NCBI RefSeq assembly: GCF_020080835.1
Contig: NC_058158.1
Coordinates: 20,794,430-20,858,429, forward strand
Reading direction: 5' to 3'
DNA: 64,000 nt
Origin: Cotesia glomerata
Taxonomy: Eukaryota > Arthropoda > Insecta > Hymenoptera > Braconidae
Positions 35,981 through 47,218 of this stretch are shown here, one piece after another (the first letter of the stretch is position 1; each line of letters begins with the position of its first letter). The position numbers and the translations under genes are program-made. The notes beneath the pieces were generated by a model. That model was not told where the DNA came from. It saw only the letters and a list, made by a program, of their open reading frames with translations, and did not search any database.

Positions 35981-36105
35981 GTAACTCCACCAGTACCCAG
36001 CCCCCTACCTATTTCCAGCCCCCACCATAAGGAAACTATAGTTATTTATAGTATATACTATTTGAGGCTGGAAATAGGAAGGGGGCTGGGTATTGGTGAC
36101 TTTAC
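35981..36105. mobile_element. 125-bp MITE with 40-bp terminal inverted repeats
   Basis: The left arm (35981-36020) starts GTAACTCCACCAGTACCCAG. The right arm (36066-36105) is its reverse complement with about five mismatches, the most GC-rich core being CAGCCCCC/GGGGGCTG. The 45-bp centre is AT-rich. As DNA or RNA it is one long hairpin. No clear target duplication. Confidence 0.75.
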
Positions 36106-36984
36106 CCTAATTCGAAATTAATTTAAATGATCTTAAATAAATTTTTATAATATATATTTGATCTGTATAATTGAAAATTTTTTATTTATAGTCCAAAATC
36201 AATTATCTGACTATATGATTAATTATTAATGATCAATAATTTATTTTCATAGAAGTGAATTAATTTTTATTATATAAAATTTATCTTGATTATTTAACAT
36301 TAATCTTTATAGTATAAAATTAATTATTTATAGTTCAAAATTAATTGGCTAAATAAACAATCAATTATCTGTTATCTTAATTTGATTTTTAACAAAAAAA
36401 CTAATGCTTTATTATATAATATTAATTTTTATCATCGAAAATTGATTATCCTCAATCTAAGATTAATTTACTTATTATCAATTTAATGACCTTACATCTA
36501 AAATCAATTTTCATACTTGAAAATTGATTTTCATAATGAAAAATTAATATGTATAATTTAAAATTAATCAAGTATAATCTAAAGTTGATTTTCATTGTTT
36601 AAAATTCATTTTTATGATTATTAATTATTTTTAATCGTATAATATTGATGTTATTATATGATTTTTAGCTATTTATGGCGTAATTCTTCCTGAGGTGGAC
36701 TTCGCTCACAAGCTCATTTTGACCTTCATGAAACGGACTCAGGTTAGAAGCTGTTATGGATTTTTTTGTAGGGAATTCGAATTTCTTAAAATCTCAACTC
36801 ACATCTAGAAATGAAAAGATTAAGACAAGAAAGAACAAAATTTCATATTGATATCTTATTTTTCATCCAACAATCAGTCATCAATTCTAAAGGGGGGTTC
36901 TTAGGTTAAAAGACTTAAAAAAGTTTTTGTAGATACTTCTATTTTCTATAATTTTCAACTTATTTTTAGATGTTTTTTAATCAT
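36106..36984. repeat. Degenerate AT satellite-like block
   Basis: Words like AAAATTAATTTTCATAAT and TAATCTAAAATTAATT recur at loose intervals, as at 12900-13281 and 55440-55990. The last 300 bases are without clear repeats or genes. Confidence 0.4.
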
Positions 36985-37795
36985 TTAAAAAAATGCCATT
37001 TAGCAGCCGAAGTGGAAGTAGATTCTATTTTGTTTTAATTCTGTGGACGAAACAACTGCAAAAGTAAAATTTCTTAAAAATGATCAGAAGATGGATTTTG
37101 TTTATTTAAAAAAACATGTAAATTGTAGCTTAATTCCTCAGCTTTCTGATGCATTCTACAGAAAATTAATATATCGACGCGCTCAAAAGTTATTTGAAAG
37201 TGATGTACACTTAGAGTGTGAAATTTTCAAAATTTAAAGATGCTGTAATTTCTAAAGTAATTGACCGATTGAGCTCATATTTGAACTTGACCTTCATTCT
37301 CGTCAATGAAAAAAGTATGTTAAGTTTTATTCGGATCCCTTAAGAATTGTTGACGCTATTGTCGTGGCAATTCGCGTTCTATTTCATGTATATAAATATA
37401 TAAATTTATACATATACATATATATGAATTATATAAATTTCGAATCATATGTATTTTCTGACTCAGCTTGTCGACTTAACCCTTTAATTTTCGGCCTTGA
37501 ATCCCCACTCTTAATTCGAGTCATATGTCTTTTTTTTTTAAGTGAGGAAGCTATAGTCTTTTTCCTAGAAAGGGGGCCAGAAAAGTAGTAGCGAGGGACG
37601 CATGGACACACTACTACAACTAAACCGTCTCTCACACAACCGCATAACGGACTATGATTGGGTCTCTCCCCTAACAGCTCACACTGAGATTCATAGCGCT
37701 TCCAGAACATTAGAGGGTTAAGTCGGAATATAGTAAAATTTTTGAAAATTTGTGTCATGAGGACCGATGCAATAGTTAGATTTTTATGGAATCTA
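36985..37795. mobile_element. MITE-like repeat family, copy 1 (interrupted)
   Basis: Its left side (GCCATTTAGCAGCCGAAGTG) and right side (GGACCGATGCAATAGTTAGA) match the repeat at 56985-57245. Its middle (TATGTATTTTCTGACTCAGC) matches, inverted, the copy at 51010-51200. The ends read AGTAGATTCTAT and ATGGAATCTATC, a short inverted repeat. A piggyBac-type MITE (37480-37718) splits it. An open frame at 37043-37237 inside it may be a remnant of a coding parent but is not recognisable. Confidence 0.6.
37480..37718. mobile_element. piggyBac-type MITE, TTAA target duplication
   Basis: The ends CCCTTTAAT and ATTAGAGGG are inverted, and TTAA flanks both sides (37476-37479, 37719-37722). A TTAA target with CCC..GGG ends is the hallmark of piggyBac elements. 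The surrounding repeat reads continuously when the element and one TTAA are ignored, as the uninterrupted copy at 51.1 kb shows. No coding capacity. Confidence 0.85.
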
Positions 37796-37811
37796 TCAAA
37801 AATAAGACTAA

Positions 37812-37945
37812 AATTCAAGACAAAATTTTAAGACAAAATTTTAAGACAAAATTTTAAGACAAAATTTCAAGACAAAATTTCAAGACAAAATTTTAAGATA
37901 AAAATTCAAGACAAAAATTTCAATACAAAATTTTAAGACAAAAAC
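37812..37945. repeat. 13-bp tandem repeat
   Basis: About ten copies of ACAAAATTTTAAG with C/T and length variants. Confidence 0.85.
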
Positions 37946-38759
37946 TAAAACCAAATTAAATTTCAATTTGCCGTTGATATTTTATTTCTCCACCAATAAT
38001 CATCTGTTATTTCTCCAGGGTTGAACTTGGGGCAATATACTTTTGAATTTTTTTGCAGAGAATTTTATTTTCCATAATTCTTAATAAATATAAAATTTAA
38101 TCAAGTCAATACAAAATAATGGAATACGGAGAGAAAGGAATCGATCTTATTCCTACGTAGAATGGTAACCATTACTATGTTACATTGTCACGGAAATTTT
38201 TGTGAGAATCCTGTTTAAATTTGCAGAGAAAAAACTAAAAAATTTTGATAAAAATATGAAAAATTACTTAATCGATGTGGAATTAAATTCTGAAAATAGT
38301 GTTGTTTCTCGCGGTTTATTTTTTATGAACATTTGTATATAAAAAAATGCATCACTTGAGTCGTTATATAATTATATATTTTAAACTATTGAAGTTACGG
38401 CTTTAATGATTCAAGCTAATCTTATAGAGTAATTATTAGACTACTCAAAAATGAATTTTTTACATTTTTAATTCCATTTGTTTATCAGTTTTTTTTTTAT
38501 CTATTCTAATTATTTCACAGTTAAGAGAACATTTTCTAGATTTTACTGTCACATTTATACTCACAAACTTTTGAAAAACTTACACATTTGCATGCATTAA
38601 AGTGAACTTGTTTTTTGTTAATAATAAATACCAGTAAAAAAAAAAACGTCGTGAATATCAAAGACCGTATCATCAATAGTTTACAAGTAATAACAATTTA
38701 TAAATTAATAAAATAGTTGACCGCTTCAACTTTCATGAGATAAATTATTTTAAAATTCA
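37946..38759. other. No gene seen
   Basis: AT-rich DNA without recognisable repeats, frames or structured RNA. Confidence 0.35.
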
Positions 38760-39285
38760 ATAAAAAATATATTTTTGTTATACTCGCTCCAGAAGTTCAA
38801 CTTCTGAGCGCTGGGTGGTGTCCGTAAAGGTACTCTTTTATAGAGACAATACTATACCGTCGTTTTTTCACGGCCTAGGCCGTAAAGTTTTACCCCCCCC
38901 CCTCCTTTTTTTTACGAACTTTTCATGTACACTCAGACGAAATTGAGAGAGATTGTAAAAAAAAAGTCACATTCTAGCGTACCGACCGATAATTTTTAGT
39001 CTTAGTTACTATTGAGTGGCGCTAATTATTTCTCTGCTGACAGTTTATTACGAAGCGGACCTAATGTTAATAAAATAACAACAACGCCATAAATAAATAA
39101 ATACTAATAATAAGTTATTTACATTTTCTGGACGTAAGCAAGATTTTTAGATTAATAAAAAGATAATTAACATAAAATTAATTTTTTTTGGCCTTGTGAA
39201 ACTTTCTAAAATTTAAATATGTCATTATTTGCCTCCTATCCCTCAAAAGTTAAACTTATGGAGCGATAATAACAAAAAATATTGT
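38760..39285. mobile_element. Short inverted-repeat element
   Basis: The left end (TATTTTTGTTATACTCGCTC then CAGAAGTTCAACTTCTG) and the right end (AAAAGTTAAACTTATGGAGC then GATAATAACAAAAAATAT) are inverted versions of each other over about 45 bases. Inside lie a perfect palindrome ACGGCCTAGGCCGT (about 38871) and a C9 tract. Probably a MITE; no duplication was resolved. Confidence 0.45.
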
Positions 39286-39286
39286 A

Positions 39287-39507
39287 TGTCTTTCGGCCGT
39301 TTAGTGGCGATTTTGACAACGACTTTTTTTCGATATTCGCTTTAATGTTTGTGACGCGAATGTTCGAAAACGAGTGTAAATTTCCGTCCTCGGCTACGCC
39401 TCGGACGTTTATATTACGCCCGTTTTGTACCGTCCCGCCAGAAACATTAAGCTCATATCGAAATATCGTCGCTTTCAGAAAACCGTCACATCACAGCCTT
39501 ATGACAT
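39287..39507. repeat. Long imperfect hairpin 1
   Basis: Arms of about 90 bases centred at 39396. Examples of pairing: TCGATATTCGCTTTAATGTTT with AAACATTAAGCTCATATCGA, AAAACGAGTGTAAATTT with its partner, and CGTCC with GGACG around the loop TCGGCTACGCCTC. Confidence 0.75.
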
Positions 39508-39707
39508 AAATATCATTTTCTCTATAGAGAAAAATTTTTTTTACGACTTTGATGTACATGACTGAATTTGTAATTTTTTAGAGCAACGGAAAGAAAATAA
39601 AACGAAAATGGAAATTTGTTTATAACAAATTTTTAAACAATTAAAAACTTTTTAGCTAAGCAATTAAACACAATATATTGATACAAAAACAACTAAAATT
39701 AAAAATG

Positions 39708-39848
39708 TGGAAAATAGTATATTACACACCGAGGGAAGTAAAGTAAGAAATGTCTCAGATCACATGTAATCGGCTTCGCCTCGGCCAACAAACATGTGAT
39801 CTGAGGCTTTCTTATTTACTTCCCGAGGAGTTTATGCTATTTTTTTGC
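39708..39848. repeat. Long hairpin 2
   Basis: CTCAGATCACATGT pairs perfectly with ACATGTGATCTGAG, and CCGAGGGAAGTAAA with TTTACTTCCCGAGG (one offset). The loop holds CGGCTTCGCCTCGGCC. Weaker pairing extends to both ends. Confidence 0.8.
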
Positions 39849-39928
39849 TTGACGAAGGCAGAAAGTGGCAATTTTGTTTAGCGCAGCGGGCCGAAATTTG
39901 ACGCTTTCTGCCCGTCGAGCAAAAAAAA
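39839..39928. repeat. Long hairpin 3
   Basis: TTTTTTGCTTGACGAAGGCA and the next bases pair with TGCCCGTCGAGCAAAAAAA, and GGCAGAAAG with CTTTCTGCC. The loop contains GCGCAGCGGGCC. It shares its left bases with the right flank of hairpin 2. Confidence 0.75.
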
Positions 39929-40840
39929 TTTTTTTTATAACATTAGCCGGATATTTAAATTTTTCATAACTTTGAAAAATAATATAAACAAATGAAAAAA
40001 CTTTTATAAACTTTTACTACGCAGTCTTGTTCATTATTTATATAACAAGAGTTCCTAATTTATAGACACATTTTTTAAACTTTTATAAGAGATTTTATTA
40101 AAATTCAACTCTACAAAAAATAAGTTAATTAACAATAGAATAACTTTAACATCAATCAAGCTAAAATTTTTTTTTGCGGGGCTATATTCCTTCAAGTGTC
40201 TAGATGACACTATAATTTATTTAGATTTCTAAATTAATATTAAATGTTTTAAAATAATTATTTTTTGTTGCATACTTTGCTTGGCAGCGACGCCTCAGCG
40301 CCGAAACGGCCGCGCAGAGCCTAATTTTCAACGTTAAATTAAAATTATAAATAATGGAGCTACAACTCTGGGAGTCGAGACTTATTTTACTAAAATTCTA
40401 CATATAGTCAATAACTTCAGTCTAGTATATATTGTCATATCTGAAAGTGTATACGATCTGAACATATCTCAGTGCTAATTTTACCAGACTGGAAATTTAC
40501 CGCTAACCTTAAAACACCAACTATTTGGCCCTAGACTCATTACCTTCATATGGAAATAAAATTCACTAAAATAGCCTAAATTTTAGGCCGTCAGACCACT
40601 GGGTTTTTGGGTCCCCTTAACAAAAAACGTAAACAAAATAAAAATCTTAGTTTTTCATAAATAACTCAATAAATAGTTATTTATTGAATTTAACACCTAT
40701 AGGGTGAAACCGAAAAAATGGGAATAAAAGATTCTCATAGAGAAGCGTATTGCTGAAAAAAAGTCTTGACATCTGGAACTCTATCTTCAAAAGCAATAAT
40801 TTTTATTTAATGTTGAAAATAGGGTTCCGCGCAACTGCTT
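39929..40840. other. No gene seen
   Basis: AT-rich flank of the large Mutator-like element, except a short GC-rich patch at 40285-40320. No frames of interest. Confidence 0.35.
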
Positions 40841-40848
40841 GTATTTTA
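40841..40848. repeat. Target-site duplication of MULE, left
   Basis: GTATTTTA, repeated exactly at the right boundary. Confidence 0.9.
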
Positions 40849-42655
40849 GGGATGGTGTCTTTTACCCAGATCCCGATTACGCAGATGGCGCTATTACCCA
40901 GATTCGTTTTACCCAGATCCCTTTTACTCAGATCCCGATTACACACATATTCGATGACACAGAATATATATTGCGCAGATCCCCATTACGCAGATCCCGA
41001 TTACCTAGATCAAAATTTTATAAACGGGTAGTACATTTGATGTTTGTTAAAATTATCGGTTTCAATAAATGAAACAATAAATATAAATATAAAGTAGTAT
41101 ATTTTAAATAAATATTATATAAAAGTAAATAAATAAATAATATATAAATAATAATTATTGTGGTAAATAATGTTGTGTTTCAAAAATTATTACCGTGTTT
41201 AGTTTGTGGTTAAATTTTCGAAATGTAAATATACATAAGTACTTGTAAACTGATCAGCTGATCAGCTGATTATTTTAGTGTGCGTACAAATTTTGGTAAG
41301 TAAAATTTTGAATAGGCTGAATTTTTATGATGTAAAATATGCATTAGATAAGGTGAAAACCTAGTTATTTACACTGGCCTTAGTTATTGAGACTTGCAAT
41401 TTTATTTTCCAAAAACAAAAAAGCCAACTCCAATAAATAAATAAATATAATTTGTGAATTAAAAATTTTAAAATAATTGGTTTTTTGAAAACATTTTATT
41501 TTCTAATTGTTTCAGGAAACCTCGATGGGATCTAGGGCATCTGGAGCTATTCAAGAAGAATTTTTACGTTCCCAGTGACACAGTTTCAAATCGCAACCCA
41601 CGTTTTATCAAGCAATATAGAAGCGAAAAGGAGATAAATCTTCGTGGAATATTATACCTAATCCATTTTTTTTTCATTTTTGAAGAGGCCGGATTTCTGA
41701 ATTACGTTATAAAATAAGTTAAGTATAATAAAAAGTTAAGAAATAATTTACTTAAGTAAATAATAATGATACACGATGATGAATAATTAGTAATAATAAT
41801 TATAAAATTGGTTGATTAATAAACAGCAATTAAATTTATAATTTGTTCATTTAAATCTTTAATTTATTTGAATTATTAAATACATATATTAAATATTAAT
41901 ATTTATCTCTAATTTGTTTATTTAAATCCAACAGGTTGCAGATGACGTAAGTCACACATCTTGTATATGGAATACTTGTTTGTATGGCAGAGCACCGAAA
42001 AGTTCACAAGCCAGAGATCTTGACAGCGGAGTGGAGATTGCCATCGCTACTCCAGGAAGATTGCTAGATTTTCTTGACTCTGTCTGGACGAACTTGAAGA
42101 GGTGTACATATTTAGAGTTGGATGAGGCTGATCGTATATAGGACATGGGTTTTGAACGTCAAATACAAAAAATAATTGAACAAATTAGACCTGACAGGCA
42201 GACACTCATGTGGTCTGTGACTTGAGTAAAGGAGGTTAACAATTTAGCTGAAGATTTTCTTAAAGACTACGCTCAGATTAATGTTAGATCGTTTCAGTTG
42301 TCAGCTAATCAAAATAATTTAAAAATTATTGACGTTTGCCAGGACTATAAAAAAGAAGTAAAGTATGATATATTTGTAATAAAGTTATCTACTTAATACT
42401 TGTAATTGTAATTGTGATTGTGATTGTTTGTTTGTAGACTGAATACGCTATTGAAAAAAAAAATGTGTGAAAGCAAAAATAAAACGATTGTATTCATTGT
42501 AACAAAACGTAGAGTAGACAAAATAACGAGAACAATGAAACGTGAAGAATGGTCAACTGTATGCATTCATGGTAATAAAACTCAACAAGAACGTGATTGG
42601 GTTTTACAAGGTATTATTTAATATTGTTTATTGTCATTATTTTTTTATACAATTT
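40849..42655 (+). repeat. Left terminal inverted repeat of MULE
   Basis: It matches the reverse complement of 53503 downward with few substitutions from the terminus through helicase exons a and b, then again over helicase exon c after a deletion on the right side. It includes the palindromic run TGATCAGCTGATCAGCTGA near 41252, present in both arms. Confidence 0.9.
40862..41014 (+). promoter_or_regulatory. Subterminal 15-bp repeat cluster, candidate transposase-binding sites
   Basis: Nine to ten units of the form CAGATCCCGATTACG or close variants in tandem, immediately inside the terminus. The mirror cluster lies at 53338-53490. Arrays of short motifs close to the ends are typical transposase-binding regions. 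That role is inferred. Confidence 0.6.
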
Positions 42656-43697
42656 GCTAACTGTATTTATAAAAATTTTAGACGTTGAAGGCGTGAAGTT
42701 AGTGATAAACTTCAACTACCCATCTTGTTCAGAAGATTATGTTCATCGTATCTGTCGTAGAGGCCGTCGTCAAAAAACCGAAACGGCTTATACATTTTTT
42801 ACACCCAATAACTCGAATAAATATAATGACCTAATTCAAGTATTAAAGGAGGCTAATCAGGTTATTAATCCAAAACTATTACAGCTTATAGATAGTCGCG
42901 CTGGAATGTTTAGACAACAAAAAGGTAATATCTAAATATAATTATTCAGGGGAGAGGTGCTGCAATTGTGACAAAAATTTGCTTCTCACTATTACTTTTT
43001 TGTTTCAATCATTTTTAATTCTAAAACTATCAAAAAGTTACGCTGTAGTATATTCTATAATACTGATTTAATTAAATTATTAAAAATTTATTTTAACTAC
43101 TATAAAATGTTATCATGTATTATTAGCAAAAAAAATGATTCGGTATAAAAAAAAATTTTTTTACAAGTAATTTAAATAACTACAAATACTTAAGCATTGG
43201 AACTAAATTTAAAGCTAAAATTTCCGCCCACCTCTTAAATTACTGTTTTTAATAAGTTACTAAAAAAAAAAAATTATAATTTTCAATTTCATTGATTGTT
43301 ACAATTGAAGCACCTCTTAACTAAATGAATAAACTTGCATAATTAAATCAAATTAAATAATGAATATAATTGACAATAGTCTAAATTAATGCAGGTGGTA
43401 AAAATCGCTGGCGTGGTGGTGGTCCTTGCACAGGGAAGGACCGAAGTTACTCCAGGAGTCGCAGCCGTAGTTTCAGTAAAGATCGGAGCAACGGACGAGG
43501 ACAAAGAAGTTACAGTCGCAGTTACTCGAGGAGCCATAGTCCAGTGAATAATCGTTCAGGCAAGTCGTCGGCAAGACTCTGTCAATAAAACCTCCTCTGC
43601 TTCATACCGCACCACCGCCTCCTCTTCCAACTACCTTACCTCCACCTATTATCTTACCACCTCTGCCTTCTGAGCCGGAAGAACGATCGTCGTGAAG
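41516..43697 (+). pseudogene. DEAD-box RNA helicase, DDX5/DDX17 (p68) type, broken copy in left arm
   Basis: Exons separated by GT-AG introns, so captured as genomic DNA: a (41516-41652, PRWDLGHLELFKKNFYV), b (41935-42362, IATPGRLLDFL, LDEADRI, QTLMW), c (42438-42610, NKTIVFIVTKRR, QQERDWVLQ), e (42682-42924, VINFNYPSCSEDYVHRI, AYTFFTPNN), f (43395 on, Arg-Ser repeats, then Pro-rich). p68 helicases unwind RNA in splicing and transcription. Missing: the exons with the Q motif and ATP-binding motif I, and the exon with motif V, which survives only in the right arm. Stops lie inside the DEAD motif exon (TAG after LDEADRI) and at the SAT motif (TGA). The copy cannot make an active helicase. Confidence 0.9.
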
Positions 43698-44571
43698 CAC
43701 GATTCTTCACCATCATTGGCGAAATTCGATGGTACACCATCTACTTCACACGAGAGCAGCGGGCCTGTCGGGGCCAACCATAGCCTCAAGCTATCATCAT
43801 CGTCACGGTGAGGACGGATCCTCACCTAACGTAAATGTTATAATTTCGATGCCTTCGATATCCGGTCCAGGCGGCGGCAGCTTAGGGGTTACCTACCTCT
43901 ATATTTATTTTTTTTTTATCGTCAGTCTGGATTTGACGGATCATACTGTGATTACCGGTATCACTTTTTAAATCACACATAACCTTTGTGAAAATATTTA
44001 AAAACAGCACTTTTGTAAACAACATCCTTATATTTGTCAATAAAACACTGAATATGAATACTCGGCAGATTTTTAATTTTTTGATTATTTTATTACCTAT
44101 TACTTAACTTTTTTCAGTAAAGATACAAAAAATAAATATTAAATTACATAATGATGCAAGTAAGTGCACCATTTTGTAATAAACAAATTTTTGAAATTGA
44201 AAGGCTTCATAAGCCAAAACGTGGATCAAAAGTTAAATGATGCAGGGATCCATGACGTGCTGATTTTATTTAAAAAAAAAAAAGATAAATCAAGAAATCA
44301 ATTAGCGGTAAATGGCGAATGGACGATGACGACCGAAGATATAAAAAGACAATGTTTTTTTTAATTGAGGAATGGCCATTCTTTGTAATTTTCATAAAAG
44401 AAACGTGTTCGATTTCTCAGCAGATGGTAGTACGCATTGAACTCTGCATAAAATGTGAAGTGTTCATTTTCCTCAGCCCTCTTTGTCGCACTTTTGTAAA
44501 ACTGAAAAAAAAAAAAGAAATATTTTGAATAATTAATAAAATCATTATATAAATTTTAACAAGCACTAATG
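43698..44571. other. MULE interior without recognised genes
   Basis: The first 250 bases may be the 3' untranslated end of the captured helicase gene. The rest is AT-rich. Short frames at 44164-44528 are not convincing. Confidence 0.35.
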
Positions 44572-45643
44572 ATCCACAGATTCGGTAGAATCTGGCGCCA
44601 AGTTCCGTTCAAATCCGTTGTAAACGGAGCGCCAGACTACCGACTGTGTTTACTGTAAGCAGGACGATATTTTGAGGTTGCAAATTTTATTTAATTCTAC
44701 GGTACTTTTTTTTTCTAAATTGTATATTATAACAGTAATTCATACTTTATTTTACTGACATTAATTAATAATAGTCGATCATAACAATTAATCTGCTTGA
44801 AATTATTAAATTTAATCAGCACAAACTATAGCAACGCAAAAATTTAGATCCTGACTTTTTTTCGATGTAAAAAGTGACATGCCACAGACTAAATAATTCG
44901 AGAATACATGGTAATCCTCCAATAGATGGGAAACTACAGTTGAAAAAAGATATTTCAAGGCTTGCATCTACATCCGCCAGGGTGCGCTTGAATTATTTTT
45001 ACATAAACTGTAGCTTCAAAGGGATAGTTTGCTATAAAAAATGCAGCCAACGCGATACTTAAGTTGGTACCAATTGTAAATTTTTATTATAATTACAAAA
45101 AATACTAAAATCAGAACAAAAACAGTTGCACTGTAAAAAAAAACGCGCCAAGTCCACGTTCATAAGACTATTAAGAGAAAAAAAAATTTTTTTTTTCTTC
45201 ACAAAAAGATATAAAATAAAAAAATTGAAAAATCCAAGTAACCGATATGATTGTATACGATTTTCGAAAATTAAAAAAAATTTTGTTGTAAATTTAAAAA
45301 TTAAAAAAAAAAAAATTTGGAACGTACTTGGTGTGCGTGGTTGCAAAATATTTTACTTTTAATGAAATTCGTAAAATTTATTTACTAGGACTTTCAAAAA
45401 AATTGAAATACACAATGACGCACACCAAGTACGTTCAAAAATTTTTTTTTTAATTTTTAAATTTACAACAAAATTTTTTTTAATTTTCGAAAATCGTATA
45501 CAATCATATCGGTTACTTGGATTTTTCAATTTTTTTATTTTATATCTTTTTGTGAAGAAAAAAAAAAATTTTTTTTCTCTTAATAGTCTTATGAACGTGG
45601 ACTTGGCGCGATTTTTTTACAGTGAAACTGTTTTTGTTCGGAT
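44572..45643 (+). mobile_element. Foldback-type non-autonomous transposon, copy 2 (nested in MULE)
   Basis: Nearly identical, inverted relative of 9631-10696. It starts ATCCACAGATTCGG with a compound terminal hairpin and ends in a 530-bp palindrome (45113-45643). A 62-codon open frame (44874-45062) is conserved with one residue difference between copies, explicable by recent common origin. Both copies have the asymmetric loop in the same element orientation, so the palindrome has not flipped between them. Confidence 0.85.
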
Positions 45644-46260
45644 CATTAATTACTTTAAATTTGTGGTACAAATCACAGAAGTGGTGAAAGCACTCGTTGG
45701 GTGATTTGCTCCTTCGAAGGCCTGTCCACTCTGCTAATTCACTGAAATTAATGAAAAAAATTATACTTTTTTGTTTAATCCTAAATTAATATTCCAATCA
45801 ATTATAAATGCGGATATAATTATGAAAGTTAATTTATACTCACGTCCAACTTTCTTCGTCAAATAAATTAATGTACTCAAAGTTAATAGATTGAAACATG
45901 TGCTCGCAGGTACTTAATCGTGCAGCAATTAATATATTTTCTTGATTTCGTGTCCCTATAATTAACAGAATAAAATTAACATTAGATAGTGCAAAAGAAT
46001 ATACATTATATAAAACTATTGAATGAAATTAAAAAAAAAAAAATAAAAAGTTTAAGAAATTATTTAAATATTTATTATACTTACACATTTTTTCAAAGAA
46101 ATAATTAATTTTATTAGTTTAGCAAAGAAGAGCAAGAATTATACTATCAGATGACGTTGTGATCTAATATAATTTATGTTAATGACTTTATTTATAAAAT
46201 TAATGCTTTTTTGTTTTCATCATTTTTATTTTTATTTGTTTTTCAATTATTTTATTTATT
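45644..46260. other. MULE interior, no gene seen
   Basis: AT-rich DNA between two nested elements. Confidence 0.35.
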
Positions 46261-46890
46261 AAGAAGGTGGGTAAGGTGGTAAGCTGTGATTGCCTAATTT
46301 TGAATTTGAATTTCCAAGTTAAAATGACGTTGTTTGACAAAAATATTGGATAAATAACTATAAAATTTGGCAAAAAGGAACTCAGATAACTATCTTTTAG
46401 GTATTGATTCTATCATTTTTAGAGTAAAACATTTGGAAAAAAATAAATAAATAGTTTATTTTCCCGCGTGAAACTGCCTTGCCTTAGAAATCATCATAAA
46501 ATGAAGTAAATAAAATTGTCTGTAGAGTAATTCCTAATTAGCTTACAACTAATACAATTTTTGGTATTGAAATATTTTTTCTTTTATTTTTATGTTTATT
46601 TGAATTATTCAAAGTAGAGAATTATTCCATTGCGTGTAAAATTTAGCTATGTTATGATTTTATAATGATTTTTAAGGTAAGGCAGTTTCACGCGGAAAAA
46701 TAAACTATTTATTTATTTTTTTCCAAATGTTTTACTTTAAAAATAATACAATCAATACCTAAAAAATAGTTATTTGAGTACTTTTGCCAAATTTTATAAT
46801 TATTTACCCTATATTTTTGTCAAAAAGTGACATTTTAACTTGGAAATTCGAATTAAAAATGAGCTAATCACAGTTTGTCACACATCTTTT
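46261..46890. mobile_element. 630-bp palindromic element
   Basis: Left arm 46261-46503, right arm 46650-46890, about 90% complementary, spacer about 146 bp. The inner arm sequence is CCGCGTGAAACTGCCTTGCC and its partner; the outer ends are AAGAAGGTG and CACATCTTTT. No coding sequence. It is a foldback/MITE class element unrelated in sequence to the 9.6/44.6 kb family. Confidence 0.75.
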
Positions 46891-47218
46891 TAAATATATA
46901 TTAAAGTTTTTCAAATAAAATGTACTTGATTCAGCAAAAAATTTAATTATTTATGTAAAAGAAAAATTTTTGTATATAATTTATAAATAATTTATATGAT
47001 TAAAAATGTATTACTACTTATAATTATTAAAATTATTTATATTTACTTGTTATTATAATAAATACTTAAAAAAAAAAATAAAAACAAAAAAAAACATTAA
47101 AAGAAAACAAAAAAAACCTATAATTTTATGTCAATTTTTGTTCAATAACAAATAAAAAAATTATTGAATAATTGTCAAAGATTGATTAGAAATATTTAAT
47201 TATTTTCTATTAAAAAGT
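46891..47218. other. Upstream region of the MULE transposase gene
   Basis: AT-rich, no clear TATA box or other promoter element can be singled out. Confidence 0.3.

Noticed and set aside
41516..43697. A functional DDX5 orthologue
   Set aside because: ATP-binding and motif V exons are missing, stops lie in two catalytic motifs, and the sequence is duplicated inside transposon inverted repeats.
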